Positions 55,301 to 63,438 of a stretch of DNA of 64,000 nucleotides are shown in pieces. Position numbers and translations under genes: made by a program. Position 1 is the first letter of the stretch. The number at the start of each line of letters is the position of its first letter. Under the pieces are notes generated by a model that was not told the origin of the DNA, made no database searches, and was given only the letters and a program-made list of their open reading frames with translations. Source of the stretch: an uncultured Campylobacter sp. (GTDB taxonomy: Bacteria; Actinomycetota; Actinomycetes; Mycobacteriales; Mycobacteriaceae); NCBI GenBank assembly GCA_946221035.1, contig CAMIME010000007.1:4180-68179 (forward strand), written 5' to 3'.

Positions 55301-55639
55301 GCCTTTGTGGAGCACCCCTTCGAACTCGCGTTGGGGGATGCGGTGGTGCGTGGGCGCATGGACGCCGTGTTCCAAGAACCGGGCGGCGGCTGGGTGGTCG
55401 TTGATTGGAAGACGGGGGAGAAGCCGGCGCGCGACGCAATGGAGGCGGCGAAATTGCAGCTCGCGGTCTACCGTGAGGCCTGGAAGCGGATCGCAGGTGA
55501 CGGCCTGCCGGTGCGCGCGGTATTTTTCTACGTGCGATACGGCGAGACCTACGCGCCGACAAACCTGCCGGACGCGGCGGAACTTGAGGTGCTGCTGCGC
55601 GACGCCGCCGCAGGATCGAACCAGGAGGACGCGACGTAA
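52376..55639 (+). CDS. adnB: AdnB helicase-nuclease subunit
   Basis: A 1087-residue AdnB. Walker A VVAGAGAGKTETM (residues 40-52), motif II RVVMLDEYQDTSHAQ, motif III GDPMQAIYGWRGA, motif VI RLFYVAVTRSAKTL, and nuclease core VRGRMDAVFQEPG...VVVDWKTG near residue 1010. In mycobacteria AdnB is the lead motor and both subunits cut DNA ends; with AdnA's P-loop altered here, AdnB must power the complex. Confidence 0.95.
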   Translation: MPDFAPVMSPRLLSVYLGQQNQPTEQQAAVIGAPPGPMLVVAGAGAGKTETMAARVVWLVANGFVRPDEVLGLTFTRKAAQEMGKRIRDRLGALAANTDLLKRLDPAGELAETLQVIAPTVSTYDAYAGELIREYGLLVPVEPDARLITDAELHAIATDVVLNHAGGLLSDSGSNPTLNTVVGELLALTTAMGNELTGPDWVTERAHEFIAETESYPPSPKARVEFTQVLQRWRSKQEERVNYLALSRALQAELRRRGVVTFNEQMSVAAGLARDHAAVGESQRRRFRVVMLDEYQDTSHAQRVLLRSLFGQGTDPELTVTAVGDPMQAIYGWRGATAANLEAFVHDFPAASGAPAPKRQLTTSWRNPPEVLELANGVSGAVLGSGEARAVEPLAAREGAGPGEVKLGFFPHQEEEIAFVADELASRYTASVGAGETFSAAVLVRRNRHSHTVAEALEERGVPYEIVGLAGLLDVPEVADAVAVATMLVRPDDTAAALRILGGPAVGLGLADLEALAARARNLRGRRVEESEDDLRAQLDALVGAAEDIAAKADRPEGLADALADLGELERYSAEGVRRMQSAAAKLRWLRTHSLGKALSDVFADIISVFGIRTEVLARPSATGTVHLDRLLEEVAAYPGTSLDALLSYFELARRHEDGLTPGSVTAREDRVQILTAHKAKGLEWDTVAVVHADAETYKAKTETFLTYVRYLPPESFGDPEIHEVFAEVEHRSDFEKATKAWLKEVGAQLAEETARLFYVAVTRSAKTLLVTGSRRRPDAAKEAAPYEHFAAMRDAVPESDVVVWDDGAQVLEEPEAHTPHAETGTWPHYHPAPADVAAATAVEEAIAALPDYVDGELFSLWERDTSALIEEHEQAQSGDVAVVLPGELTASDVVALKADPEQFARRARRPVPFKPNSYAKRGTAFHEWLEEYFGARPLLTEDELPGADEPETDPRLLERLQRNFEASEWAARTPAFVEHPFELALGDAVVRGRMDAVFQEPGGGWVVVDWKTGEKPARDAMEAAKLQLAVYREAWKRIAGDGLPVRAVFFYVRYGETYAPTNLPDAAELEVLLRDAAAGSNQEDAT

Positions 55640-56722
55640 ATGAAGCTGCGGGGTACCTTTTCTCACCGTGGAGTGGGCCGGGACGAGATTGACCTACCCG
55701 TCTACAGCCTGCTGGACACGATCAACATTCCCACCACCGCGCGAGCGACGCCGTGGGCGTTGATGGCGCGCCGCTTCGGCTACGCCCTGCTGCTCATCGT
55801 GGCCGTGGCGTTCGTCTCCTACTTCGATCGGGGCGGCTACTCCGAGGACCTCACGTTCATCGATGCGCTGTATTACTCTGCGGTGACGCTGTCTACCACG
55901 GGCTACGGCGATATCACCCCGGTGACGCAGTCAGCCCGCGTGATCAACATCTTCATCATCACCCCGGCCCGCGTGGCGTTCCTGATGCTCCTCGTCGGCA
56001 CGACCCTGTCCGTGCTCACAGAGGACTCGCGCAAGACCCTACAAATCCAACAGTGGAGGAATACGGTGCGAAACCACACCATTGTCATCGGCTACGGAAC
56101 AAAGGGGCGCTCCGCGGTAGAAGCCCTCCTGGCGGGAGACACCGCGCCCTCATCGATCGTGGTGGTGGACACCGACCCGGTCTCGCTGGCGGAGGCGGAG
56201 AAGCGGGGTTTGGTGACGGTGCACGGCAACGGCACGAAGTCGGACATCTTGCGCATCGCCGCAGCGAGCCGGGCCCGGTCGGTGGTCGTCGCGCCGTCGT
56301 CGGACGATACGGCCGTGCTGATCACCCTGTCGGTGCGTGAAATTGCGCCCAGCGCGCGCATTGTGGTGAGTGTGCGCGAGAGCGAGAACCAGCACCTGTT
56401 GATGCAGTCGGGTGCAGATTCGGTGGTGGTCTCCTCCGAGACCGCGGGCCGCCTGCTCGGCATCGCCACCGTCACCCCGCCCGTGGTGGAGATGGTGGAG
56501 GACCTGCTCAGCCCCGACGAGGGGTTCGCGGTGGCGGAGCGCCAGATCGCAGACGACGAGGTGGGTGCGAACCCCCGCCACCTCGCCGACATCGTCTTGG
56601 GCGTGGTGCGCTCCGGCGAGCTCTACCGCATCGATTCGCCGGAGGCGGAGACGGTCGAGCCTGGCGATCGCCTCCTGTACGTGCGCATGAAGGCCCCCGA
56701 CGCCTCCAAACAGGCGGAGTAA
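55640..56722 (+). CDS. Potassium channel with TrkA-N/RCK domain
   Basis: A 360-residue channel of two-helix Kch type. The selectivity filter TLSTTGYGDITP is near residue 90. A Rossmann RCK domain begins IVIGYGTKGRSAVEALL (about residue 150) and a TrkA-C domain follows at the C-terminus. ATG immediately after the adnB TAA. It matches the Rv3200c position. Confidence 0.92.
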   Translation: MKLRGTFSHRGVGRDEIDLPVYSLLDTINIPTTARATPWALMARRFGYALLLIVAVAFVSYFDRGGYSEDLTFIDALYYSAVTLSTTGYGDITPVTQSARVINIFIITPARVAFLMLLVGTTLSVLTEDSRKTLQIQQWRNTVRNHTIVIGYGTKGRSAVEALLAGDTAPSSIVVVDTDPVSLAEAEKRGLVTVHGNGTKSDILRIAAASRARSVVVAPSSDDTAVLITLSVREIAPSARIVVSVRESENQHLLMQSGADSVVVSSETAGRLLGIATVTPPVVEMVEDLLSPDEGFAVAERQIADDEVGANPRHLADIVLGVVRSGELYRIDSPEAETVEPGDRLLYVRMKAPDASKQAE

Positions 56723-56726
56723 ACAC

Positions 56727-57500
56727 ATGGAGCTTGTGCTTATCGACGCCTCCGGTGCCATCCCCCTCGACGCACACGGAGCGCCCCTGCTGTTTCGTGA
56801 GGTCCCGGACGGAGCGTCGATAAGCAACCACGTCACGGTGCGGCCCGGGGTGCAGGCGGCGCGCGTGGACGGGGTGAGCGCGGCCGACTTAGCCGGCGGC
56901 GTAGAGCACACGGCCACAGCGCGCACGCACTCGTGCGACCCCCTTGTGGCGCGGGCGATCGGCCTGGTCAACGCCCGGGAGCGCTACCGGTTCGACCCGC
57001 GTGACGGGTCGCCGCTGCAGTGGGGCGATGGGGGGATTGTGGCGCGCGGGCGCTCGGGCGAGCCGATTTTTCCCCGGCTCGATCCATCGGTGATCGGGTT
57101 GGTCGAACACCCGGACGGCCAGCACATCCTGGTGGTGGAGAACGCGCGCAGGCCGGGGTACTTCACCGCGGTCGCCGGGTACGTCGATGTGGGCGAAACG
57201 ATCGAGGCAGCATTTACCCGCGAGGTGTTGGAGGAAACGGGCCGCCGCCTGAGCAGCCAGCGCTACGTCGGCTCCCAGCCGTGGCCCGCATCGGGGGCGC
57301 TGATGCTGGGATTCATTGGCAGGACGGAGGATGTGGACCCGGTCGCGGAGGTCGACGGCGAGCTCAGCGCGGTCATGTGGGCGTCGCGCCGGGACCTTGA
57401 CGCGTTGCCGCTCGCGCCTGAGGGGTCGATCGCGCGTCGGCTCATCGGCGCGTGGTCGAGCGGGGCGTTGACAGCGGAAAGTGGTGCGTTGTGGCAATAG
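56727..57500 (+). CDS. nudC: NAD(H) pyrophosphatase NudC, zinc cysteines replaced
   Basis: A 257-residue Nudix hydrolase. The Nudix box spans residues 151-172 (G151, E157, R165-E166, E169-E170, G172 all in place), followed by the NADH-specificity motif SQPWPAS. The zinc ribbon typical of NudC (FCPRCG...C..C) reads RFDPRDGSPLQWGDGG: both Cys of the first pair are Asp (90, 93), and the second pair is missing. It may fold without zinc. It overlaps uvrD2 by 10 nt. Two copies of the 11-bp word lie near its 5' end. Confidence 0.9.
   Translation: MELVLIDASGAIPLDAHGAPLLFREVPDGASISNHVTVRPGVQAARVDGVSAADLAGGVEHTATARTHSCDPLVARAIGLVNARERYRFDPRDGSPLQWGDGGIVARGRSGEPIFPRLDPSVIGLVEHPDGQHILVVENARRPGYFTAVAGYVDVGETIEAAFTREVLEETGRRLSSQRYVGSQPWPASGALMLGFIGRTEDVDPVAEVDGELSAVMWASRRDLDALPLAPEGSIARRLIGAWSSGALTAESGALWQ
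56738..56748 (-). repeat. Dispersed 11-bp word, copy 13
   Basis: GCTTATCGACG at codons 4-8 of nudC (Leu-Ile-Asp-Ala). Confidence 0.85.
56815..56825 (+). repeat. Dispersed 11-bp word, copy 14
   Basis: CGTCGATAAGC in nudC, inverted to copy 13 and 66 bp away. On the gene strand it encodes Ser-Ile-Ser. Confidence 0.85.
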
Positions 57501-59539
57501 ATTTGAGTGTGTTGGACGCGGACCAGCGCGTTGCGGCTGAGGCCCCGCGCGGGCCGGTGTGCATCCTTGCGGGCGCCGGGACGGGCAAGACCCGCACGAT
57601 TACCTACCGCATCGCGAACATGATCGACCGCGGTCAGGTGGCCCCGAACAAGGTGCTGGCCGTGACGTTTACGCAGCGCGCCGCCGGGGAGATGCGCGAC
57701 CGCCTGCGCGCGATGGGCATCGGCGGCGTGCAGGCGCGCACCTTCCACTCGGCGGCGAGGCGCCAGCTCAACTACTTCTGGCCCCAGATCGCTGGGGATT
57801 TGCCCTGGAAGCTGCTAGAGAACCGGTTCCCCATCGTGGGCCGCGCAGCACACGCAAGCGGCCTGGATTCGAACAAGGAGATGGTGCGCGACCTGTTGGG
57901 GGAGATCGAGTGGGCGAAGGCGAGCGTGATCGGGCCGGACGATTACGTGGAGAAAATCGCCGGCACCCGGCGCACCCCACCCGCGGACCCGGCGAAGGTC
58001 GCGCAGGTCTACCGCCTGTACGAGGACGCGAAGACGAGCCCGGAGGGCATGTTGCTGGACTTCGACGACTTTCTCCTCCACGTCGCAGGCGCCCTGGAAC
58101 ACGCGCCGGCCGTGGCGGAGGAGTTCCGGGCGCAGTACCAGAGCTTCGTGGTGGACGAGTACCAAGACGTCACCCCGCTCCAGCAGCGGGTGCTCGAGGG
58201 TTGGTTGGGCCAGCGGGACGACCTCACCGTGGTCGGGGACGCGAACCAGACCATCTACTCGTTCACGGGCGCGACGCCGGATTACTTGCTCAACTTTTCG
58301 CGGACGTACGAGCACGCGACCGTCGTGAAGCTGCAGCGCGACTACCGCTCCACGGTGGAGGTCACGGATCTGGCCAACACCGTCATCGGCAAGGCGACGG
58401 GGCGCGTAGCGGGCACGCGGCTTCAGCTCGAAGGCATGCGCGGCCACGGGCCCCAGCCCACGTTCGCCGGCTACGACGACGAGCCGAGCGAGGCCCGCGC
58501 CGTCGCCGCCGCTGTCCGCAGATTGCTTGACGACGGTGTGGAGCCCCGCGAAATCGCCATCCTCTACCGCATTAACGCCCAGTCCGCGGCCTTCGAGGCG
58601 GCGCTGGCCGAGGCCGGGATCGTGTACCAGGTCCGCGGCGGCGAGGGCTTCTTCCACCGCCCCGAGATCCGTGAGGCGATCGCCCAGCTCGTTCGCGCCG
58701 CCGGGCGCACAGACCTGCCCGACGACCCGGTGCAGGTCGCGCGCGCAGCCTTCGCCCCGCTCGGACTCTCAGCCACGGAGCCGGAAGGCGCGCAGGCTCG
58801 CGAGAGGTGGCAGCTGCTTTCCGCGCTGGTGGATTTGATTGAGGAGATCGTGGCTACCCAGGAGGCCGCCAACCTGAGTCAGGTCCTGTTCTCGCTGAAG
58901 CAGCGGGCGGAGGCGAAGCAGCCGCCTTCGGTCAACGGTGTGACGCTTGCCAGCCTGCACGCGGCGAAGGGCCTGGAGTGGGACGCCGTATTCCTGGTTG
59001 GGCTTGTGGAGAATACGCTGCCGATCACCCACGCGATCAAGGCGGGCGACGCGCAGATCGAGGAGGAGCGCCGCCTGTTCTACGTCGGGGTCACCCGCGC
59101 GCGGGTCCACCTGCATCTGTCCTGGTCTCTGGCCCGCCAGGAGGGTGGGCGCAAGAGCCGTACTCGCTCGCGCTTTCTTGACGGCATCGTCCCGGAGCTG
59201 GAGGTGGAGGCTTCGCCCGAGCGGTTGAAACGCAACCGCCGCTGCCGGGTGTGCGGGGGCGTGCTCTTCAGCCCCGCCGAGAAATCGCTGGGCCGCCACG
59301 AGGACTGCGAACCCACCTTCGACGAGGACGTCTTCGCGGCACTGAAGAAGTGGCGCCTGAAGGTCTCCCGGGCCGCCGGCCAGCCTGCGTTTATGGTGTT
59401 TTCGGACGCGACGCTCATGTCGATTGCGGAGGCCATGCCTCAAAGCACGTCCGAGCTTCTCGACGTCTCCGGCGTCGGCCCCGTCAAAGTCGAGCAGTAC
59501 GGCGACGGCGTGCTCGCCGTCTTGGAGGATTACCGCTAG
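57491..59539 (+). CDS. uvrD2: UvrD2 superfamily 1 helicase with HRDC domain
   Basis: A 682-residue helicase. Walker A AGAGTGKTRTI (residues 27-37), motif II VVDEYQDVTPLQ, GDANQTIYSFTGA and RLFYVGVTRARVHL. A tetracysteine knuckle CRVCGG...HEDC lies near 583, then an HRDC domain (about 610-682), as in mycobacterial UvrD2. GTG start at 57491. The stop shares CTAG with the convergent gene. Confidence 0.94.
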   Translation: MAIDLSVLDADQRVAAEAPRGPVCILAGAGTGKTRTITYRIANMIDRGQVAPNKVLAVTFTQRAAGEMRDRLRAMGIGGVQARTFHSAARRQLNYFWPQIAGDLPWKLLENRFPIVGRAAHASGLDSNKEMVRDLLGEIEWAKASVIGPDDYVEKIAGTRRTPPADPAKVAQVYRLYEDAKTSPEGMLLDFDDFLLHVAGALEHAPAVAEEFRAQYQSFVVDEYQDVTPLQQRVLEGWLGQRDDLTVVGDANQTIYSFTGATPDYLLNFSRTYEHATVVKLQRDYRSTVEVTDLANTVIGKATGRVAGTRLQLEGMRGHGPQPTFAGYDDEPSEARAVAAAVRRLLDDGVEPREIAILYRINAQSAAFEAALAEAGIVYQVRGGEGFFHRPEIREAIAQLVRAAGRTDLPDDPVQVARAAFAPLGLSATEPEGAQARERWQLLSALVDLIEEIVATQEAANLSQVLFSLKQRAEAKQPPSVNGVTLASLHAAKGLEWDAVFLVGLVENTLPITHAIKAGDAQIEEERRLFYVGVTRARVHLHLSWSLARQEGGRKSRTRSRFLDGIVPELEVEASPERLKRNRRCRVCGGVLFSPAEKSLGRHEDCEPTFDEDVFAALKKWRLKVSRAAGQPAFMVFSDATLMSIAEAMPQSTSELLDVSGVGPVKVEQYGDGVLAVLEDYR

Positions 59540-60357
59540 TAGCACACTGGGCAGTCGGGGTGCTGCGGCAACGTAGTGACGGCGACTGGGGTGGGGGCGA
59601 ACGGGTCCACGATCGTGAGCGTTCCCGCCCCCGGCGGTGGTGCCGACACGCCGGGGGCATCGGGGACGCCGAGCAGGCGCCGCACGACCAGGGCAGCCGC
59701 CGCGGCCCCGGCGGCGAGGGATAGCGGCTCGGTGTACTGGTCTAGCGCCACCTGGTCAACGACGTGGTTCCAATTACTGTCACGGTCAACGTGGTAAAGG
59801 TGCGCGCACATCGGACACGGGCCGGAGGCTGCGGCAATGGGGCCGATGAATACGCGCGCATCCACCTGGGTGACGGGTACGAACGGGCGGTCCAGCGTCC
59901 GCTTCGCCGAGACCAGGTCGCCCACTTGACGCCCCGAGTTGAACGCGATGAGCGGGCAGTCGCGCCCGTTGCGGAACATGAAGCGGGGCAGTGTCTCCTC
60001 GCGCAGCGGGAACCGCACCTCCACACCTGAGGCTGAAAGCAGCTCCGCCGTGCGGGAGGCCAACGGCCCCGCACCCGTCGCCAACACCTTTTGTCGGGCG
60101 GCCGGCACCAGGATGCGGTAGGCGATCAGGTCGTGGACCAGGCTTTCGGCCGCCTGTGGCTCCATGTGTGCCGCCAGGGCACCCACCAACGAGTCCACCC
60201 GCCGCGGGCGCCCGCACGAGCGCAGCACTGGCAGGATTGACGCCGCGTCTGGCGCACGCACCAGTCCCGTCCGTGTCGCATCTGCCCCGAACTGCAGCAC
60301 GTTCGGGCCACGCTGAGTGACCTGCACCCCCGGCGCAAATCGCACGCTTTCAACCAT
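59536..60357 (-). CDS. Cyclodehydratase-domain (ThiF-like) protein, Rv3196 type
   Basis: A 273-residue protein. The N-terminal half resembles a winged-helix/peptide-clamp domain. The middle (VLATGAGPLASRTAELL) resembles an E1-like fold, and two zinc pairs GPCPMC and HPDCPVCY are present. It matches the cyclodehydratase-type family at the Rv3196 locus. No YcaO partner or precursor peptide gene is adjacent, so an RiPP role is not supported. Confidence 0.75.
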   Translation of the reverse strand: MVESVRFAPGVQVTQRGPNVLQFGADATRTGLVRAPDAASILPVLRSCGRPRRVDSLVGALAAHMEPQAAESLVHDLIAYRILVPAARQKVLATGAGPLASRTAELLSASGVEVRFPLREETLPRFMFRNGRDCPLIAFNSGRQVGDLVSAKRTLDRPFVPVTQVDARVFIGPIAAASGPCPMCAHLYHVDRDSNWNHVVDQVALDQYTEPLSLAAGAAAAALVVRRLLGVPDAPGVSAPPPGAGTLTIVDPFAPTPVAVTTLPQHPDCPVCY

Positions 60358-60384
60358 GTGACACCACCCCCTGCGGGCATCCTA

Positions 60385-60390
60385 CAATCG
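60385..60390 (+). promoter_or_regulatory. -10 box of leaderless YgjP gene
   Basis: TACAAT about 8 nt before the GTG at 60397, no ribosome site. Confidence 0.45.
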
Positions 60391-60396
60391 ACAACC

Positions 60397-60891
60397 GTGT
60401 CCGGCATGTCTTATCGCGTTATCCGCTCGAGTCGGCGCACGCGCACGGTGCAGGCGCGCATCGTCGACAACGTGGCGGAGATCCGCATTCCCGCCCACTT
60501 CACGCAGGCCCAGGAACGAGACGCGGTGGCGCAGATGCTGGCCAAGCTCGAGCGAAAAGCCCGCTCGACAGCGCGTAGCGACGACGACCTGCTCCAACGC
60601 GCCCACCACCTGAACCGGGAGATCCTGGAATCGAGGGCTCGCGTCGGCTCCATCCGGTGGGTGTCCAACCAGCACAAACGCTGGGGGTCGTGCTCAGTGG
60701 CCACCGCCGACATCCGGATCTCGGATCGGTTGAAAGATGTGCCCGACTACGTCCTGGATGCGGTGGTGGTGCACGAGCTGACCCACACCTTCATCCCGAA
60801 CCACGGCCCCGAGTTCTCCGCCTGGGCCGACCGGGCGCCTCTCGCGGAGCGGGCCCGAGGCTACCTCGAGGCCTACCAGCGTTTCGGGTAA
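60397..60891 (+). CDS. YgjP-like zinc metallopeptidase
   Basis: A 164-residue DUF45/YgjP peptidase. Motif VVHELTHTFIPNHGPEF: His126, Glu127, His130 and a third His about 7 residues on. WGSCSVATADIRIS precedes it, as in the family. Cytosolic; substrate unknown. GTG start, leaderless. Confidence 0.9.
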   Translation: MSGMSYRVIRSSRRTRTVQARIVDNVAEIRIPAHFTQAQERDAVAQMLAKLERKARSTARSDDDLLQRAHHLNREILESRARVGSIRWVSNQHKRWGSCSVATADIRISDRLKDVPDYVLDAVVVHELTHTFIPNHGPEFSAWADRAPLAERARGYLEAYQRFG

Positions 60892-60898
60892 AGCCCAG

Positions 60899-62302
60899 TT
60901 AAAGCTCAGTGCCGTCCTGGCTGCCGTCATCCTTGCCGTCGCCATCCTCGCGCTTGAGCTCCGGGTTGTCGCGCAGCTCCTGCTCCAACTTGGCAAATTC
61001 GTCGTCCAGGTCGGTATCGGGGGCGTCGTCAAGCAGGGTGTCGATGAAGGAGGCTGGGTTGTCCAGCTGCTCCGCGGTGGGGAGGAAGTCCGGGTGCTCC
61101 CACACGCCGTCGCGGCGCTCGGTGCCTACCGCATTGCCCGCTCGGCGCCACAGCTCAGCGGCCTCCCGCGTCTTCGGCGCGGAAAGCTCGATGCCCACCA
61201 CGTTGGCAAAGGCCTGCTCCGCGGACCCGCCGGTCGCACGTCGACGAGCCCATGCTTCGGCCAGCTGGGGTGTGGAGGGGATGCGGTCTCCCAGTGCTTC
61301 GCCTGCGACGACGTCGACCCAGCCCTCCACAAGCGCGAGCAGGGTTTCCAACCGGGACGTCGCGGTGGCGTTGCGCGAGCCCACGCGCGGCGAGAGGTCC
61401 TCGCCCTGCAGGTTGCTCAGGGCTTCCTGGATCTGCTGGGGGTCGCCGCCTTCGAGGTTGAGGTTGCGCGCAAGCTCCTCGAGGTGGGAGGTGTCGATCT
61501 CCAGCCCCGCGGCGTACTCCTCCACCGCGGCCACGATCCGCTCGACCAGCCACGGAACATGTGTAAAGAGGCGTTGGCGGGCGGCTTCACGCGCCGCGAT
61601 GTACACCATGACCTCCTGGCCCGGCAGCTCCAGGCCCTTCGAGGTTTCCGCCACGTTGCGCGGCAGGATCGCAGCGGTGCCTGATGGGGCGACGGGCAGG
61701 CCGAAATCTGTGCCGGTCAGCGCCTGCTGGGCCAGGTCACCCAGCGCGTGGCCCAGCTTCATGCCGAACTGCATGGCGTTCATCTGGTTCATCATTCCCG
61801 CCATCGGCCCCATCATTTCCCGGGCTTCCGCGGGCATCGTCTCAAGCTGCGCGCGGTTCATATGATCCGCGACCGGGTTCACCAGCCGCTTCCACACCGG
61901 CATGGTTTCGTTCAACCAGTCTTGCGCATTCCATGCTTTCGCCCGCGCCTGGGACGCCGGCAGGGCAGTTGCCTCATCCAGCCACAGCTCGACCAGGCGG
62001 AGCGATTCCTCAACCGCGCGCGAATCCGCCTCGGAGACCGGGTTGATCCCGGCAATGCGCTGGCGCGCCATACGCGCCGCGAGGTCGAAGTTGACGGCAT
62101 CGCCTTGCTGCTGCGCGTTCATGGACGAGCCCATGCCGGAGAGCATCTGCCCGAACTGGTTCAGCATGTCGCCGAGACCGGACGATCCCGAGCCGAAGGC
62201 GGAGAACGGGTTTCTATGTTCGCCGTCACCCTGGTTGTCCCGGTTATCCCGGTCGTCCCGGTCGTCGCCGTTGGGGAAGGAGAATCCGAATCCGTGAGTC
62301 AT
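60899..62302 (-). CDS. DUF2342 (F420-biosynthesis-associated / zinc-dependent metalloprotease-like) protein
   Basis: A 467-residue protein with an Asp/Asn/Arg-rich N-terminus (DDRDDRDNRDNQ), then the DUF2342 core (ARMARQRIAGINPVSEADS, ALGDLAQQALTGTDFGLP, VAETSKGLELPGQEVMVYIA, HVPWLVERIVAAVEEYA). No HExxH is seen. It fits the Rv3195 position. The ATG is leaderless: TATCCT (minus strand) then 7 nt. It is divergent from the PDZ protease. Confidence 0.85.
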   Translation of the reverse strand: MTHGFGFSFPNGDDRDDRDNRDNQGDGEHRNPFSAFGSGSSGLGDMLNQFGQMLSGMGSSMNAQQQGDAVNFDLAARMARQRIAGINPVSEADSRAVEESLRLVELWLDEATALPASQARAKAWNAQDWLNETMPVWKRLVNPVADHMNRAQLETMPAEAREMMGPMAGMMNQMNAMQFGMKLGHALGDLAQQALTGTDFGLPVAPSGTAAILPRNVAETSKGLELPGQEVMVYIAAREAARQRLFTHVPWLVERIVAAVEEYAAGLEIDTSHLEELARNLNLEGGDPQQIQEALSNLQGEDLSPRVGSRNATATSRLETLLALVEGWVDVVAGEALGDRIPSTPQLAEAWARRRATGGSAEQAFANVVGIELSAPKTREAAELWRRAGNAVGTERRDGVWEHPDFLPTAEQLDNPASFIDTLLDDAPDTDLDDEFAKLEQELRDNPELKREDGDGKDDGSQDGTEL

Positions 62303-62364
62303 GGTGGCCAGGATACAGACCAGGGAATAAGGCCGTGGTGAGCCAGGCGCTAAGATCTTCCCCC

Positions 62365-63438
62365 GTGATGCAAGCCAGAGATGCCCGAAACCGGAGGTGG
62401 TCCACGCTGGTGTGGGGCACCATTCCAGTCGTGCTCCTGGCAGCGGCGCTCACCGTCGACCACATTCCGGGCACCAACATTCAGCTGACCGTGCCCTACG
62501 CAGCCCAGGGCCCCGGCCCCACCTTCGACACGCTGGGCGAAGTTGACGGGGTACCCGTGGTGGACGTGGAGGGCGCCCCGACGCTGGAGACCGGCGGACA
62601 GCTCAACATGACGACTGTTTCGGTGCGCACCAACATGACGCTCGGGCAGGCACTCGCCCGCTGGATTACTACCGACGACACGATTGTGCCCGTGGAGCAA
62701 GTCCTTCCCCCCGACTTGAGCGAGGATGAGCTGCGCGAAATGAACCAGCAGGCGTTCGTGGCCTCGGAGGCCTCCGCAACCATTGCGGCGATGCACTACC
62801 TGGGGCGTCCCACTACGGTCGCGGTCCACGATGTGGTGGGTGACAGCGCGGCCCAAGGCATCATCGAAGCGGGCGATACGATCCTTCAGGTGGCCGGCCA
62901 GGCCGTCGAGACGCCGAGCGACGTGCAGAAACTGGTGCGCGCACGCAAGCCCGGCGACACCGTGACACTGACCCTCAACCGTGGCGGCGACGATCTGGCG
63001 GTCGAGGTGACGTTGGGGGAGAACCCGCACGAGAAGGGCCAGCCGATGCTCGGCATCCTCATGACCTCCGAGCCAGCTGGCGGGCTCGACGTGCACTACA
63101 ACCTCAACGACATCGGCGGGCCGAGTGCGGGCATGATGTTCTCCCTCGCCGTCATTGACAAACTCACGCCAGGCCAGCTCAACGGCGGCGCGTTCGTCGC
63201 CGGTACCGGCACGATCAATGACGCGGGCGAAGTCGGGCCGATCGGCGGCATCGAGCACAAGATCAGGGCCTCGCGCGACGCAGGCGCGCAGCTCTTCCTC
63301 GCCCCGAAGGGCAACTGCGATATCGCCGCGGGCGCGAAGTCGGGGGAGATGGTGGTCGCGGCCGTTGAGACTATCGACGACGCAGTAAAAGCGATGGAGG
63401 ATTTCGCCGCCGGCCGCGACGTGCCCACCTGCAGCTAG
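62365..63438 (+). CDS. Lon-like PDZ-domain serine protease
   Basis: A 357-residue protein with an N-terminal membrane helix (about residues 12-32), a PDZ domain (about 145-225) and a Lon-type protease domain with a Ser-Lys dyad: Ser254 in GGPSAGMMF and Lys299 in GGIEHKIRAS. It matches Rv3194c. TAAGAT ends 8 nt before the GTG at 62365. The stop shares CTAG with the edge gene. Confidence 0.92.
   Translation: MMQARDARNRRWSTLVWGTIPVVLLAAALTVDHIPGTNIQLTVPYAAQGPGPTFDTLGEVDGVPVVDVEGAPTLETGGQLNMTTVSVRTNMTLGQALARWITTDDTIVPVEQVLPPDLSEDELREMNQQAFVASEASATIAAMHYLGRPTTVAVHDVVGDSAAQGIIEAGDTILQVAGQAVETPSDVQKLVRARKPGDTVTLTLNRGGDDLAVEVTLGENPHEKGQPMLGILMTSEPAGGLDVHYNLNDIGGPSAGMMFSLAVIDKLTPGQLNGGAFVAGTGTINDAGEVGPIGGIEHKIRASRDAGAQLFLAPKGNCDIAAGAKSGEMVVAAVETIDDAVKAMEDFAAGRDVPTCS

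Noticed and set aside
59536..60357. RiPP/thiazole biosynthetic cluster around the cyclodehydratase-domain protein
   Set aside because: No YcaO gene, dehydrogenase, precursor peptide or transporter is adjacent; neighbours are the conserved Rv3198-Rv3194 set.
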